Shown here: positions 46,610-55,350 of the stretch, piece by piece | Layout: every line of letters starts with the position of its first letter | Numbering within the stretch: the stretch's first letter is position 1 | Assembly (NCBI GenBank): GCA_947453445.1 | Contig: CANGGP010000001.1 | Location: 97,781-161,780 of the forward strand | From: Sphingobacteriaceae bacterium | GTDB lineage: Bacteria > Bacteroidota > Bacteroidia > B-17B0 > Aurantibacillaceae | Direction: 5' to 3' | DNA length: 64,000 nucleotides | Translations under genes and position numbers: made by a program | The notes under the pieces: model-generated | The model's input: only the letters and a program-made list of their open reading frames with translations | Told to the model about the DNA's origin: nothing | The model's database searches: none

Positions 46610-46990
46610 ATGAATTTTCCAAGTGAATTAAAATACACCAAAGACCACGAGTGGGTTAGCGTTGAAGGCGATATCGCCACAGTAGGAATTACTGATTTTG
46701 CCCAAAAAGAATTGGGTGATATTGTTTATGTTGACGTTAGCACCATTGGCGAAACAGTTGAACAACATGCCGTTTTCGGTACAGTTGAAGCGGTTAAAAC
46801 CGTTAGTGATTTGTTTATGCCATTAACCGGTGAGGTTTTGGAAGTGAATAAAGATATTGATTCAGCGCCTGAAAGTGTGAATGCCGATCCATATGGTAAA
46901 GGTTGGATGATTAAATTAAAAATCACCAATGCTTCTGAAATCGACGGTTTGTTAAGCGCTGATGCTTACAAAACTTTAATTGGTGCCTAA
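46610..46990 (+). CDS. gcvH: Glycine cleavage system H protein
   Basis: GcvH carries the lipoyl arm that shuttles the aminomethyl group between the P, T and L proteins. The 126-residue protein has the lipoylated Lys63 in [13 protein letters not shown], and the standard opening [20 protein letters not shown]. It follows sprA by 51 bp and ends just before a perfect terminator hairpin. No other gcv genes are in the window. Confidence 0.97.
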   Translation: MNFPSELKYTKDHEWVSVEGDIATVGITDFAQKELGDIVYVDVSTIGETVEQHAVFGTVEAVKTVSDLFMPLTGEVLEVNKDIDSAPESVNADPYGKGWMIKLKITNASEIDGLLSADAYKTLIGA

Positions 46991-47010
46991 GCACTAAAAT
47001 TAATTTTATC

Positions 47011-47041
47011 AAGCCCTTTTGATATCAAAAGGGCTTTTTTT
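47011..47041 (+). terminator. Perfect 13-bp terminator hairpin after gcvH
   Basis: AAGCCCTTTTGAT and ATCAAAAGGGCTT form an uninterrupted palindrome followed by T7. It lies 20 bp after the gcvH stop and only 2 bp before the vanZ start codon. Confidence 0.9.
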
Positions 47042-47043
47042 AT

Positions 47044-47439
47044 ATGTGGAAATTCATCTACCGTAATTTGTGGCAACTAAGCCTTGTTTGGGCATTGGTA
47101 ATTTTTGTGTTGTGCGCAACACCCGGGCAATACATTCCAAGTTTTACTTGGTTAGATTTACTCAGCTTCGATAAGTTTGTGCATGCCTCCATGTTTTTTA
47201 TCTTAAGCACCCTGTTATTGATGCTTGTGCAAAAAGAACAACTCAAAAATTACTACAACTTTTTGTTTCTCAATATTTCTGTGTTATACGGCATCAGTCT
47301 CGAAATTATGCAAGCCACCGTTTTTGTGAACCGAAGCGCCGATAAAAACGACATGATCGCCAATTCATTCGGTTGTATCATGGCATTGTTGTTAAAGAAA
47401 AAAATCTATAGCAGGCTTATCACCGCAGCGAATAAATAA
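47044..47439 (+). CDS. VanZ-family small membrane protein
   Basis: The 131-residue protein has four hydrophobic helices in the VanZ arrangement, with VLCATPGQYIPSF, DKFVHASMFFILSTLLL and LEIMQATVFVNRSADKNDMI, a conserved motif of the family. VanZ proteins confer teicoplanin resistance in enterococci, but most homologs have no known role. The start codon lies 2 bp after the gcvH terminator, so expression depends on readthrough or on an element inside the hairpin. Confidence 0.9.
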   Translation: MWKFIYRNLWQLSLVWALVIFVLCATPGQYIPSFTWLDLLSFDKFVHASMFFILSTLLLMLVQKEQLKNYYNFLFLNISVLYGISLEIMQATVFVNRSADKNDMIANSFGCIMALLLKKKIYSRLITAANK

Positions 47440-47468
47440 TTGAAAGATTTTAGTAACAATCACCAAGC

Positions 47469-48416
47469 CTATTTGGCTTTATAAATTGGTTTTTGCTTTT
47501 TAGGGTTGGGTTTCTCGGCATTGTCGTTTTTTGATTTCACATTCCGTGCATCAATGTCTTCTACCAACATCCATTTATCGTTTTTCCACTTGTCCTTTTT
47601 AAATACAAAGGCATCAAAGCTACCATCCGGACCATAAAACTGAAATTGCCCATCCAGCATATTACCGTCTTCTTTTGCCGATAAGTGGCTGAAGGTGATG
47701 CGTTGATTATCTTCATCATAGCGCAAACTCATTGTCACACCGCTTCCATATTCAAACATCATTCGTTTCGGATTTTTTTTTGGCAACTTAAAAACATCCT
47801 TACCAAACACCGCACTGCCGTCGGCCTTAAAAGATAATATATCAATAAATTTGCGTTGTGTTAATTTATCATTCGGGTCGTATCCAAGCAATGTATAAAA
47901 ATCACCTGAGCTAATAATTTTATAATACAACATCCCAAACCACTTGTCGACACCACCAATGTGGCTTTCAGGACTTTTAATCAATGCTGATTTATCTTGC
48001 AACTGAAAGCTTTCATAAGATTGAAGCATGCTATGTCTTAAAAAACCTGTTTTAATGCGTTTACTTTGGTTCACGGCCAAAAAACCAAAATAAAAATACG
48101 TGCCTTCATCCTTAAAAATATTCCAGGTAATTAATTTAAATTTTCCGTCATCTGCTTTTAATATCGAAAAATCACGCTTCAAACTATCAAAACCGTAATT
48201 TAAAACTTCGGGAAAATCAATAATTTTATTCCACGCGGCCAATATTTCTTTGTTGGCTTTAATCCTTTCCCTTTCATTTTTGCTATAAAAAGCCGTTTTA
48301 CCCAAGTTTTTTATTTCCATTTCGGCAGTTTTTATTTTTTGCGTGATGGTATCAACAACTTGTGCCTTTGATAAAAAGGTAGCAAAAACGAGGATAAAAA
48401 ATAAGAATCGTTTCAA
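47469..48416 (-). CDS. Secreted protein of unknown function
   Basis: The 315-residue protein has a signal peptide (KRFLFFILVFATFLSKAQ) and is otherwise beta-rich, with no hallmark catalytic motif. Recognisable features are WNIFKDEGTYFYFGFLAV, FRHSML-like GFLRHSMLQSYESFQL, GVDKWFGMLYYKII and a basic, Pro/Lys-rich tail. I recall such sequences as conserved Bacteroidota hypotheticals but cannot name the family. The start codon is TTG (TTGAAACGATTC) with no nearby ATG. It is convergent with vanZ. Confidence 0.75.
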   Translation of the reverse strand: MKRFLFFILVFATFLSKAQVVDTITQKIKTAEMEIKNLGKTAFYSKNERERIKANKEILAAWNKIIDFPEVLNYGFDSLKRDFSILKADDGKFKLITWNIFKDEGTYFYFGFLAVNQSKRIKTGFLRHSMLQSYESFQLQDKSALIKSPESHIGGVDKWFGMLYYKIISSGDFYTLLGYDPNDKLTQRKFIDILSFKADGSAVFGKDVFKLPKKNPKRMMFEYGSGVTMSLRYDEDNQRITFSHLSAKEDGNMLDGQFQFYGPDGSFDAFVFKKDKWKNDKWMLVEDIDARNVKSKNDNAEKPNPKKQKPIYKAK

Positions 48417-48578
48417 TGGATAAGCTTTGAATTCAAATGTATTAATTATTCATCATTTTGTGAGCTAATAAAGCCTTTTTTAAAAGTCCCAAGATTGCTT
48501 CAAATTGGCTTAGATTGGTGAATTTGACATGGATTTAACAAATTTTATAAAGGCTTCAATAAAAAATTGGCGCGAAGA

Positions 48579-48610
48579 TTGTAAGTAAACTGATTCAATT
48601 ACTATTTTTG
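48579..48610 (+). promoter_or_regulatory. Bacteroidetes promoter (TTG-N21-TATTTTTG)
   Basis: TTG at 48579-48581 and TATTTTTG at 48603-48610 have the consensus -33/-7 arrangement, 29 bp upstream of the first tandem thioredoxin-fold gene. Confidence 0.6.
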
Positions 48611-48639
48611 GTAACCTTAATTAAAACATTAAAACAACG

Positions 48640-50208
48640 ATGAAAAAAATCTACCTATTCTTGCTCAGTTTTATTTTTTCAACGCATCTTGTTTTTTCCC
48701 AAAAGGCATATAACATTAAAATCAATTTTAAAAATTGTAAAGATTCTACAGTTTATTTGGCCAGGTATTTTTTTGATCAACTGCCGGTTGTAGATAGTTG
48801 CAAACACATTAAAAACGGTAAAATTGAATTCAAAGGTAATGCGCCTCTTGAAAAGGGGGTTTATTTTTTAGCCAACCAATCACGCAATTCATTCTATTTC
48901 CAATTTATTGTCGATAACAACCAAAATTTCAGCATGAGTTTGGATGGCAATGATGTCATTACCACATTGAAAGTAACGGATGAAAAATTAAATGAGCAGT
49001 TCTTTACTTATGTTACATACATGACTGTAAAGAACAGGGAAGTGAGTAAGGTTTTAGATCAAACCAAAGGCATGAGTAAGGCTGATAGTTTAAAATTTGT
49101 GACTGAAAAACAAAAATCAATGAACGATGAAATTTCCAAATTTGATGTTGATTTTATGCTCAAGAACAAAGGCAATTTTGTTGGTGACTTAATGAATTTA
49201 AAAACCGAGAAATATCCAAAAGACATTCCATTGGCCAAAAATGGCCGTCCGGATAGCACCTATCAATATTATTACTACCGCAACCATTACTTTGATGGTG
49301 TTAATTTTAAAGATGACCGTGTGTTGTTTACGCCATTTTTTGCCGATCGACTTAAGCGTTATTTTGAACAGGTAATTCCACAACATCCTGATTCGGTGAT
49401 TAAAGAACTTGACCGTATTTTAAAACAATGTAACCCCGGAAGCTTAATGTTTAATACTTTGGTAGGGCATTTTACTTATAAATACGAAACCAATAAGGCC
49501 ATGAGTTTCGATTTAATGGGCAATTGCAACACCTTCGAAAAAGTGTTTGTTCATTTGGCCAGCAATTATATTATTAATGGTGCCACTAACGGTTATTATT
49601 CTGACGAAACAATTGTGAAAGTAAAAGAACGCATCAATATTCTGAAAAATTTATTACCGGGCTCTAAAGTGGCTGATTTTGTTGCTATCGATACAGCCGA
49701 CGGTAAAAAAGTTTTGCAAATGGGTTTTGATACCGCAAAAACAAGTGTAGGTGCTACCTACTTATACAATAAAAACTACGACAAATTATTGCCCATGTTT
49801 AAGCACTTGTATGAGGTGAAAGCCAAATATACTTTATTGGTATTCTGGGCAGCCGATTGTGGCCATTGTCAAACCGAAATACCTAAATTAAGTGAAGAAC
49901 TAAAAGAATTAAAAGGCAAAGTGGATTTAAAAGTGTTTGCAGTTCAAACCAAAGAAGAGTTGTATGTATCGTGGAAAAAATTTGTCATTGATAAAAAACT
50001 CACCGATTTTATTAATGTGTTTGATCCCATTCACTTAAACAATTTAAAAGAAACCTTCGACATTCAAGGTACTCCCGTTATTTACCTACTCGACAGCGAG
50101 AAACGCATCAAGGGAAAAAAATTGGCATCCGATCAAGTGGTTAGTATTATCAATAAACTTGAAGAGATTGACGCCAACTTAAAAATGAATAACTCTAGAA
50201 AACAATAA
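48640..50208 (+). CDS. TlpA/DUF5106-like thiol-disulfide protein, paralog A
   Basis: The 522-residue protein has a signal peptide ending LVFSQ, an N-terminal DUF4369-like beta domain (YNIKINFKNCKDSTVYLARY), a helical DUF5106-like middle region and a C-terminal thioredoxin fold with FWAADCGHCQTEIPKL, where Cys407 and Cys410 form CGHC, and the cis-Pro GTPVIYLLD. It should be periplasmic or surface-exposed and act in thiol redox. A conserved Cys pair near residues 26 and 47 recurs in the paralog. It is 4 bp upstream of the paralog, with its own promoter. Confidence 0.85.
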   Translation: MKKIYLFLLSFIFSTHLVFSQKAYNIKINFKNCKDSTVYLARYFFDQLPVVDSCKHIKNGKIEFKGNAPLEKGVYFLANQSRNSFYFQFIVDNNQNFSMSLDGNDVITTLKVTDEKLNEQFFTYVTYMTVKNREVSKVLDQTKGMSKADSLKFVTEKQKSMNDEISKFDVDFMLKNKGNFVGDLMNLKTEKYPKDIPLAKNGRPDSTYQYYYYRNHYFDGVNFKDDRVLFTPFFADRLKRYFEQVIPQHPDSVIKELDRILKQCNPGSLMFNTLVGHFTYKYETNKAMSFDLMGNCNTFEKVFVHLASNYIINGATNGYYSDETIVKVKERINILKNLLPGSKVADFVAIDTADGKKVLQMGFDTAKTSVGATYLYNKNYDKLLPMFKHLYEVKAKYTLLVFWAADCGHCQTEIPKLSEELKELKGKVDLKVFAVQTKEELYVSWKKFVIDKKLTDFINVFDPIHLNNLKETFDIQGTPVIYLLDSEKRIKGKKLASDQVVSIINKLEEIDANLKMNNSRKQ

Positions 50209-50212
50209 AACC

Positions 50213-51751
50213 ATGAAAATGAAAAAAAGTATCTTTTTGCTCGCCTCAATTGCCGGTTTAACTTTTAACTCATTGGCCCAAAATGGTGGTTACGACATCA
50301 AAATTAATTTTAAAGGATGTAAAGACACCATGGTGTACTTGGTGAAATACACCTGGGATACACAGTACATAGCCGACACATGTAAAAAAATTAAAAACGG
50401 ACAAATTCAATTTAAAGGTAACAAAGAACTCGACAAAGGAGTTTATACTTTGGTGAGTGAAGGTAAATCCATTTATTTTGATTTATTCATTAACGAAAAT
50501 CAAAAATTTACCATTAATACCGACGCTTCTGATGTAGTAAAAAATTTGAAAGTAAGCGGTAATAAAGAAAATGAACAGTTTTTTGCTTACATCAATTACA
50601 TCACACAAAAAAATGTTGACTTTGGGAAAGTCAGAGATCAAACCAAGGGCAAAAGCAAGGAAGATAGCACCAAGTTTATGAACGATAAGGTGAAGGCTTT
50701 TAATGAAGATGTAAAAAACTACGAAACATCTTTCATGAACAAAGTAAAAGGTACTTATTTGTATGATGTATTAAATTTAAAAACAGAAAAAGAACCCACC
50801 GATGTGCCTAAGGCAAAGAATGGCCGTCCGGACAGTGTTTATACTTACTACTATTACAAAAACCATTTTTTCGATGGCATCGACTTTAAAGATGAAAGAA
50901 TTATTCGCACACCGTTTTTTGACGACCGCGTAAAGAAATATTTCGACAACGTTATTTTGATGCACCCGGATACAGTGATAAAAGAAATTGATAAGGTGTT
51001 GGCAAAATGTGAACCTGAAAATTTAGTTTACAACATGTTGATTGGCTACTTCACTTATAAATTTGAGCAAAGCAAAATTATGGGCTTCGATAAAGTTTTT
51101 GTGCACATTGCCGATAAATACATTATCAGTGGTCGCGCTTCAAAGGTGTACACCGAAGAAACAGTAGGGAAAATTAAGGAACGCGTTGACATCATGCGCA
51201 ACTTATTATTAGATTCAAGAGTGCCTGAATTATATTGTATCGATACCACCTACGGCGGAATGGTGCGAAAAATGGGCTTTGATACAGCCAGTTCAAGTAA
51301 AAGTATTACTGATATTTATTTAAAGAATGTTGATCGCCTTACACCACTTTATAAAACATTGTACGCTTTACAAGCCAAGTACACAGTATTGATTTTTTGG
51401 GCCGAAGATTGTGGCCACTGTCAAACCGAAGTGCCAAAACTTCATGAAGCTTTAAAGGATATAAAAGGCAGTATCGACTTCAAAGTATTTGCAGTTCAAA
51501 CGAAAGATGAATTATATAACAACTGGAAAAAGTTCATCATTGAAAAGAAATTAACTGATTTTATCCATGTATTTGATCCGATTCACATCAACAACTTAAA
51601 AGAGAAGTTTGATATTTATTCTACACCGGTTATTTACATTTTGGATAAAGACAAACGTATCAAGGCTAAACGATTAGGCTCAGAACAAGTGGTTGAAATG
51701 CTGAAAACTTTAGAATTGATTGAGAAAACCAATAAACAAAATAAAAACTAA
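50213..51751 (+). CDS. TlpA/DUF5106-like thiol-disulfide protein, paralog B
   Basis: The 512-residue protein is a close copy of the preceding one, roughly 55-60% identical by eye, with the same order: signal peptide (AGLTFNSLAQ), DUF4369-like start, helical middle, thioredoxin domain with FWAEDCGHCQTEVPKL (Cys400, Cys403) and STPVIYILDKDKRI. Notable shared blocks are KAKNGRPDSVYTYYYYKNHF and FDGIDFKDERI. The two genes arose by tandem duplication. An ATG at 50219 is an alternative start. A strong terminator follows. Confidence 0.85.
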   Translation: MKMKKSIFLLASIAGLTFNSLAQNGGYDIKINFKGCKDTMVYLVKYTWDTQYIADTCKKIKNGQIQFKGNKELDKGVYTLVSEGKSIYFDLFINENQKFTINTDASDVVKNLKVSGNKENEQFFAYINYITQKNVDFGKVRDQTKGKSKEDSTKFMNDKVKAFNEDVKNYETSFMNKVKGTYLYDVLNLKTEKEPTDVPKAKNGRPDSVYTYYYYKNHFFDGIDFKDERIIRTPFFDDRVKKYFDNVILMHPDTVIKEIDKVLAKCEPENLVYNMLIGYFTYKFEQSKIMGFDKVFVHIADKYIISGRASKVYTEETVGKIKERVDIMRNLLLDSRVPELYCIDTTYGGMVRKMGFDTASSSKSITDIYLKNVDRLTPLYKTLYALQAKYTVLIFWAEDCGHCQTEVPKLHEALKDIKGSIDFKVFAVQTKDELYNNWKKFIIEKKLTDFIHVFDPIHINNLKEKFDIYSTPVIYILDKDKRIKAKRLGSEQVVEMLKTLELIEKTNKQNKN

Positions 51752-51754
51752 TTT

Positions 51755-51783
51755 AAAAGCCCGGTAAACCCGGGCTTTTTTTT
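51755..51783 (+). terminator. Terminator between convergent paralog B and SCO genes
   Basis: AAAAGCCCGG/CCGGGCTTTT stem with TAAAC-type loop followed by T8 on the plus strand; the minus strand has a shorter T-run. It overlaps the SCO stop by two bases. Confidence 0.9.
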
Positions 51784-52405
51784 AGTGTCTTCTGAGTACC
51801 TGAACATCATTGATGAGTTGAACTACCGACAAGCTATCGGTGCCATCATAAGTGCCTCGAATTCTTCCCTCGCCATCCACCAGTAAAAATAAATTGCTGT
51901 GTAAAAAGCCTTCGGCGCTGCCGTCATCTTCTAAAGCATTTACCAAATAACTCGTTTTTGCTAAATCGTAAATTAATTTTTTGTTACCGGTTAACAAGTG
52001 CCATTTGTTTTTGATGGCCCCATAGGTGCCCGCGTAATTGGCCAACACAGCCACAGTGTCGTGCATCGGATTTACCGAATGCGATAAAATTAAAACAGAA
52101 TCGACTTCTTTAAATTGTTTTTGCACCCATACCAAATAATTACTCATTTTAGGACAAATACTTTGACAAGTGGCGAAGAAAAAATTGGCCACATAAATTT
52201 TACCTTTTACAGTATTTTCATTCACCGTATCACCCGATTGGTTTAATAATTTAAATGCACCAATTCGATGGTATACTGTATCGCCGTTTACAATTTTTTT
52301 TTCTCCAATAATTGGCAAAGTGACCGTTGGTGTTTTTGTTTGACAATTCATCAACAACAAAAAAGGCAAGGCTTTCAGTAAATTACTTTTCTTTTTTAAT
52401 TTCAT
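51782..52405 (-). CDS. SCO1/SenC-family copper chaperone lipoprotein
   Basis: The 207-residue protein has a lipoprotein signal (FLLLMNC, Cys21) and a thioredoxin-fold domain with the copper/redox motif ATCQSICPKM (Cys80, Cys84) and the distal metal His169 in GFLHSNLFLLVDG. SCO proteins deliver copper to the CuA site of cytochrome c oxidase or act as thiol oxidoreductases. No oxidase genes are in the window. Its start lies within the 3' end of the upstream SCO-like gene (23-bp overlap), so the two are translated together. Confidence 0.93.
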   Translation of the reverse strand: MKLKKKSNLLKALPFLLLMNCQTKTPTVTLPIIGEKKIVNGDTVYHRIGAFKLLNQSGDTVNENTVKGKIYVANFFFATCQSICPKMSNYLVWVQKQFKEVDSVLILSHSVNPMHDTVAVLANYAGTYGAIKNKWHLLTGNKKLIYDLAKTSYLVNALEDDGSAEGFLHSNLFLLVDGEGRIRGTYDGTDSLSVVQLINDVQVLRRH

Positions 52406-53045
52406 TCTTATCCAATAAACGTTGTTTCTCTTCTTTTAAACGCAAATGTTGGTACTCATCGATTAATCGTTTTATTTCGGCGACGTAACGACCGTCGTAA
52501 TATCCGCGCAACTGACGCTTTGCATCTACCAAAACAAAAAAGCTAAAATCTACATAATAGGGTTTTTCTTTAAAGTAGGTGGCGTTAATGCTATCAAAAT
52601 TGAATTGTGCCGTGTTCTTAAAAAATACATTTTCGAAGGTGCTGAGTTTTTTCAAGTTCTTGTAAATGGCCGAAACACCTTTTTTGTTTTCGGTAACCAG
52701 AAATACCGGTATGTGCTCAATTTTATTTTTTTTGTAGTTTAAATACTCCCACAAGCCGGGTATTCGGTATGATTCGGTGCTGTATTGATCTTTGATAAAA
52801 CAAATCGCATACAAGGGATGTTTTTCGACATTGATAGATTCTGAAACCAGTGAGGCACTGTCGTTCGTCTGAAAATTAAAAAATTTATCTTCTATTGTAT
52901 AATACGAAGTGTCTTTGGGTCCGATTACTTTTTTTGGACCGTAATGGGGTAATTTTTTAGAATTGATGGTGCTGGTTTCAAGTATTAGCCACAAGGCTGA
53001 AGGCAGTAATATAATTAAGACAAGTATCCATTGTTTTTTTTTCAT
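52383..53045 (-). CDS. SCO-like protein lacking the CxxxC motif
   Basis: The 220-residue protein has an N-terminal membrane anchor (KKQWILVLIILLPSALWLIL). Its C-terminal half, SFFVLVDAKRQLRGYYDGRY, aligns with FLLVDGEGRIRGTYDG of the adjacent SCO protein, indicating the same thioredoxin fold, but the CxxxC copper motif is absent; the only Cys in that region is isolated (YAICFIKDQ). It is probably an anchor or partner for the neighbouring SCO, in place of a metal-binding protein. It precedes the SCO gene with an overlap and lies 30 bp after bshC. Confidence 0.7.
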   Translation of the reverse strand: MKKKQWILVLIILLPSALWLILETSTINSKKLPHYGPKKVIGPKDTSYYTIEDKFFNFQTNDSASLVSESINVEKHPLYAICFIKDQYSTESYRIPGLWEYLNYKKNKIEHIPVFLVTENKKGVSAIYKNLKKLSTFENVFFKNTAQFNFDSINATYFKEKPYYVDFSFFVLVDAKRQLRGYYDGRYVAEIKRLIDEYQHLRLKEEKQRLLDKNEIKKEK

Positions 53046-53075
53046 GATTCCCTTGTTGTGAAGCAGTAAGTGAAT

Positions 53076-54671
53076 TTAATCTTCTATTAGCAAATGATGG
53101 TTAAAATCGAAGGTATTGATGTGTTTGTATATTTCAGCAATAAATGAGGGTCCGTACTTCAAATAATAAGGCGCAAAATTATCATACCTTTCTTGGGGAA
53201 CATTATCAGGAAAAAGTTTTTGCTTGATGCTTTTAATTTGATTGATTTCAGTTTCCGACTTCTGCTTTAAGGCTTTGTTGGCCTTGGTTTCAATGATGTT
53301 TAAACCATTAAGGTTTTTTTGAAGTTCAGCCATAATACTGCCTGATAAACTTTTATCTACTAGATTAATCTTATCTAAAATGGCATTGTATAACTTTTCC
53401 AATTCGGTTTTTTCATCTTGTAATTCAAATACGGCATTGTTTTGTATTTGAAAGCCATCAATAATTTCTTTTTCGCTTTTGAAGAAATCTTCCGGCATAA
53501 GCTTGAGTTTGTCAATTTTGTTCTTTTGACCACGATCAATGATGCTGAAAAAATTCCGTGGTACAAGAATCGGAAATTGTACACCCATCACTTCAAACAT
53601 TTCTTTAAACTCGAGCCAATAGGCCAATTCACCGGGACCGCCGATATATGCCAGGTTCGGCAAAATGTGTTGTTGAAACATTGGTCGCAATACAACATTC
53701 GGACTAATTTTTTCAGGTGAATTATTAATTGTGGTTTTTAAATCAGCTTCCGAAATAACTTTTTCTTCGCCTACCAAACCGAATCCCTCGTTTTTACGTT
53801 CAATTCTTTTTCGCGATTGTTCACTCATAAAAAAACAATTGATTTCGCGCGGGTTTACTTGTATTGGATAATTTTGTTCACTTAAATACAGATTGGTTTT
53901 TTGTACAGAATGGTAAGGAATGTTTTCAATAATATCCTTTTCAAAAAAGGGGATGAATTGTTTTTTAAATTCTAGATCGTTTCCGTCAATAATCACCAGT
54001 CCATATTCACCAAATAAATGATTGACCAAAAATCTGGTTGCTTCATTCAGTGAATTGTGCTTTAAATACGAATGCTCGAACAATTGTAATAAGGTTTGGG
54101 CATTTTCAGTGTCGCCCAAAACGCCTTTAAGCTCCTCGAAAACCGCTTCGAGCGAATCTGTTTTAAAGTCTCCAACAGCTCCACTTTGTTGACTGTGCCA
54201 CTCTATTTTTTTACCGAAAAGATGGAAATGATTAATCTCCTCAAAATCATGGTCTTCACTGGCCATCCAATAAACAGGCACAAAGTTACAGTCAGAAAAT
54301 TCAGATTTTAATTTCTCGCAAAGTGCTATTGTGCTCAGTATTTTATAGATAAAATACATCGGTCCGGTAAACAAACACAATTGATGGCCTGTGGTAATCG
54401 TATAAGTGGTTTTCTCCTTTAAGGAAAGAATGTTCTGTTTGCTTTTTTCACTATGTTCGCTGAGGTGAATGTTTTGATGTTGCACGATAGCGTAAAGTGC
54501 AGAACGATCAATATTTTGAAATGGTTTGCTTTCGATTAGTTTTCTAAAACCGTCGATATCCGGAAAATATTCATACAAGCCATTTGTTTTTTCATTCTTG
54601 TTTAAGTAGTCCTGAAGCAATCGGTTGATGCTCTTTGATTTTTCGAATGAAATGTTTGTCTGTGAAAACAT
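53076..54671 (-). CDS. bshC: Bacillithiol biosynthesis cysteine ligase BshC
   Basis: BshC adds cysteine to GlcN-malate in the last step of bacillithiol synthesis. The 531-residue length is typical. Family blocks seen are TITTGHQLCLFTGPMYFIYK, VYWMASEDHDFEEINHFHLF, IQVNPREINCFFM, PNLAYIGGPGELAYWLEFKE and ILVPRNFFSIID. A C-terminal coiled coil follows residue 420. It is in a same-strand run with thiolase and upp. bshA and bshB are not in the window. Confidence 0.95.
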   Translation of the reverse strand: MFSQTNISFEKSKSINRLLQDYLNKNEKTNGLYEYFPDIDGFRKLIESKPFQNIDRSALYAIVQHQNIHLSEHSEKSKQNILSLKEKTTYTITTGHQLCLFTGPMYFIYKILSTIALCEKLKSEFSDCNFVPVYWMASEDHDFEEINHFHLFGKKIEWHSQQSGAVGDFKTDSLEAVFEELKGVLGDTENAQTLLQLFEHSYLKHNSLNEATRFLVNHLFGEYGLVIIDGNDLEFKKQFIPFFEKDIIENIPYHSVQKTNLYLSEQNYPIQVNPREINCFFMSEQSRKRIERKNEGFGLVGEEKVISEADLKTTINNSPEKISPNVVLRPMFQQHILPNLAYIGGPGELAYWLEFKEMFEVMGVQFPILVPRNFFSIIDRGQKNKIDKLKLMPEDFFKSEKEIIDGFQIQNNAVFELQDEKTELEKLYNAILDKINLVDKSLSGSIMAELQKNLNGLNIIETKANKALKQKSETEINQIKSIKQKLFPDNVPQERYDNFAPYYLKYGPSFIAEIYKHINTFDFNHHLLIED

Positions 54672-54679
54672 GAATCTAT

Positions 54680-55330
54680 TTAAAGTTTATTTCCAAATGC
54701 TAAATCACCTGCATCGCCTAATCCCGGAACGATGTATGCATGGGCGGTAAGTTCTTCGTCGATGGCACCACACCAAATGGTGAAATTGGTTGAAGGCATG
54801 TGTGACTTAACATAAGCAATGCCTTCACTGCTTGCAATGGCGCAAACGAGGTGAATGTGTGCCGGTGTACCATGGCTTAACATGGCTTGGTATGTTTTTA
54901 CAATCGACAAGCCTGAAGCCAGCATTGGATCACATAAAATAAGGGTTTTGTCGTTGAGATTTGGACTTGTAAAATAATCTAAAACAATTTCAAAATTATT
55001 GTTTTTGTGTTCTTTTCTAAATGCGCCAATGAATCCATTTTCGGCCTTATCGAACACATTTAAAAAACCGGCATGAAATGGTAAACCGGCTCTTAAAATG
55101 GTGGCTAATACCGGTTGGCTTTGGAGTTGCTTGGTTTCTGAAACACCCAAAGGCGTTGTTGTTTCAACAGTTTTATAGGCCAGTGTTTTGCTAATTTCGT
55201 AAGCAAAAATTTCACCTAATCTTTCAAGGTTTTTTCTAAAACGCATGCTGTCTTTTTGCACATCTACGTCTCGTAATTCAGCAATAAACTGATTTAGAAT
55301 TGAGTTTTGTAGGGATAAATTGTGTACCAT
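54680..55330 (-). CDS. upp: Uracil phosphoribosyltransferase
   Basis: Upp salvages uracil to UMP with PRPP. The 216-residue protein starts at ATG 55330 (MVHNLSLQNSILNQF), since a longer frame would reach into the thiolase gene. It has the PRPP loop LILCDPMLASGLSI and the uracil-binding end YIVPGLGDAGDLAFG. It is 20 bp downstream of the thiolase gene and 8 bp upstream of bshC. Confidence 0.95.
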   Translation of the reverse strand: MVHNLSLQNSILNQFIAELRDVDVQKDSMRFRKNLERLGEIFAYEISKTLAYKTVETTTPLGVSETKQLQSQPVLATILRAGLPFHAGFLNVFDKAENGFIGAFRKEHKNNNFEIVLDYFTSPNLNDKTLILCDPMLASGLSIVKTYQAMLSHGTPAHIHLVCAIASSEGIAYVKSHMPSTNFTIWCGAIDEELTAHAYIVPGLGDAGDLAFGNKL

Positions 55331-55350
55331 AATTTCTATATTTTTTGAAT

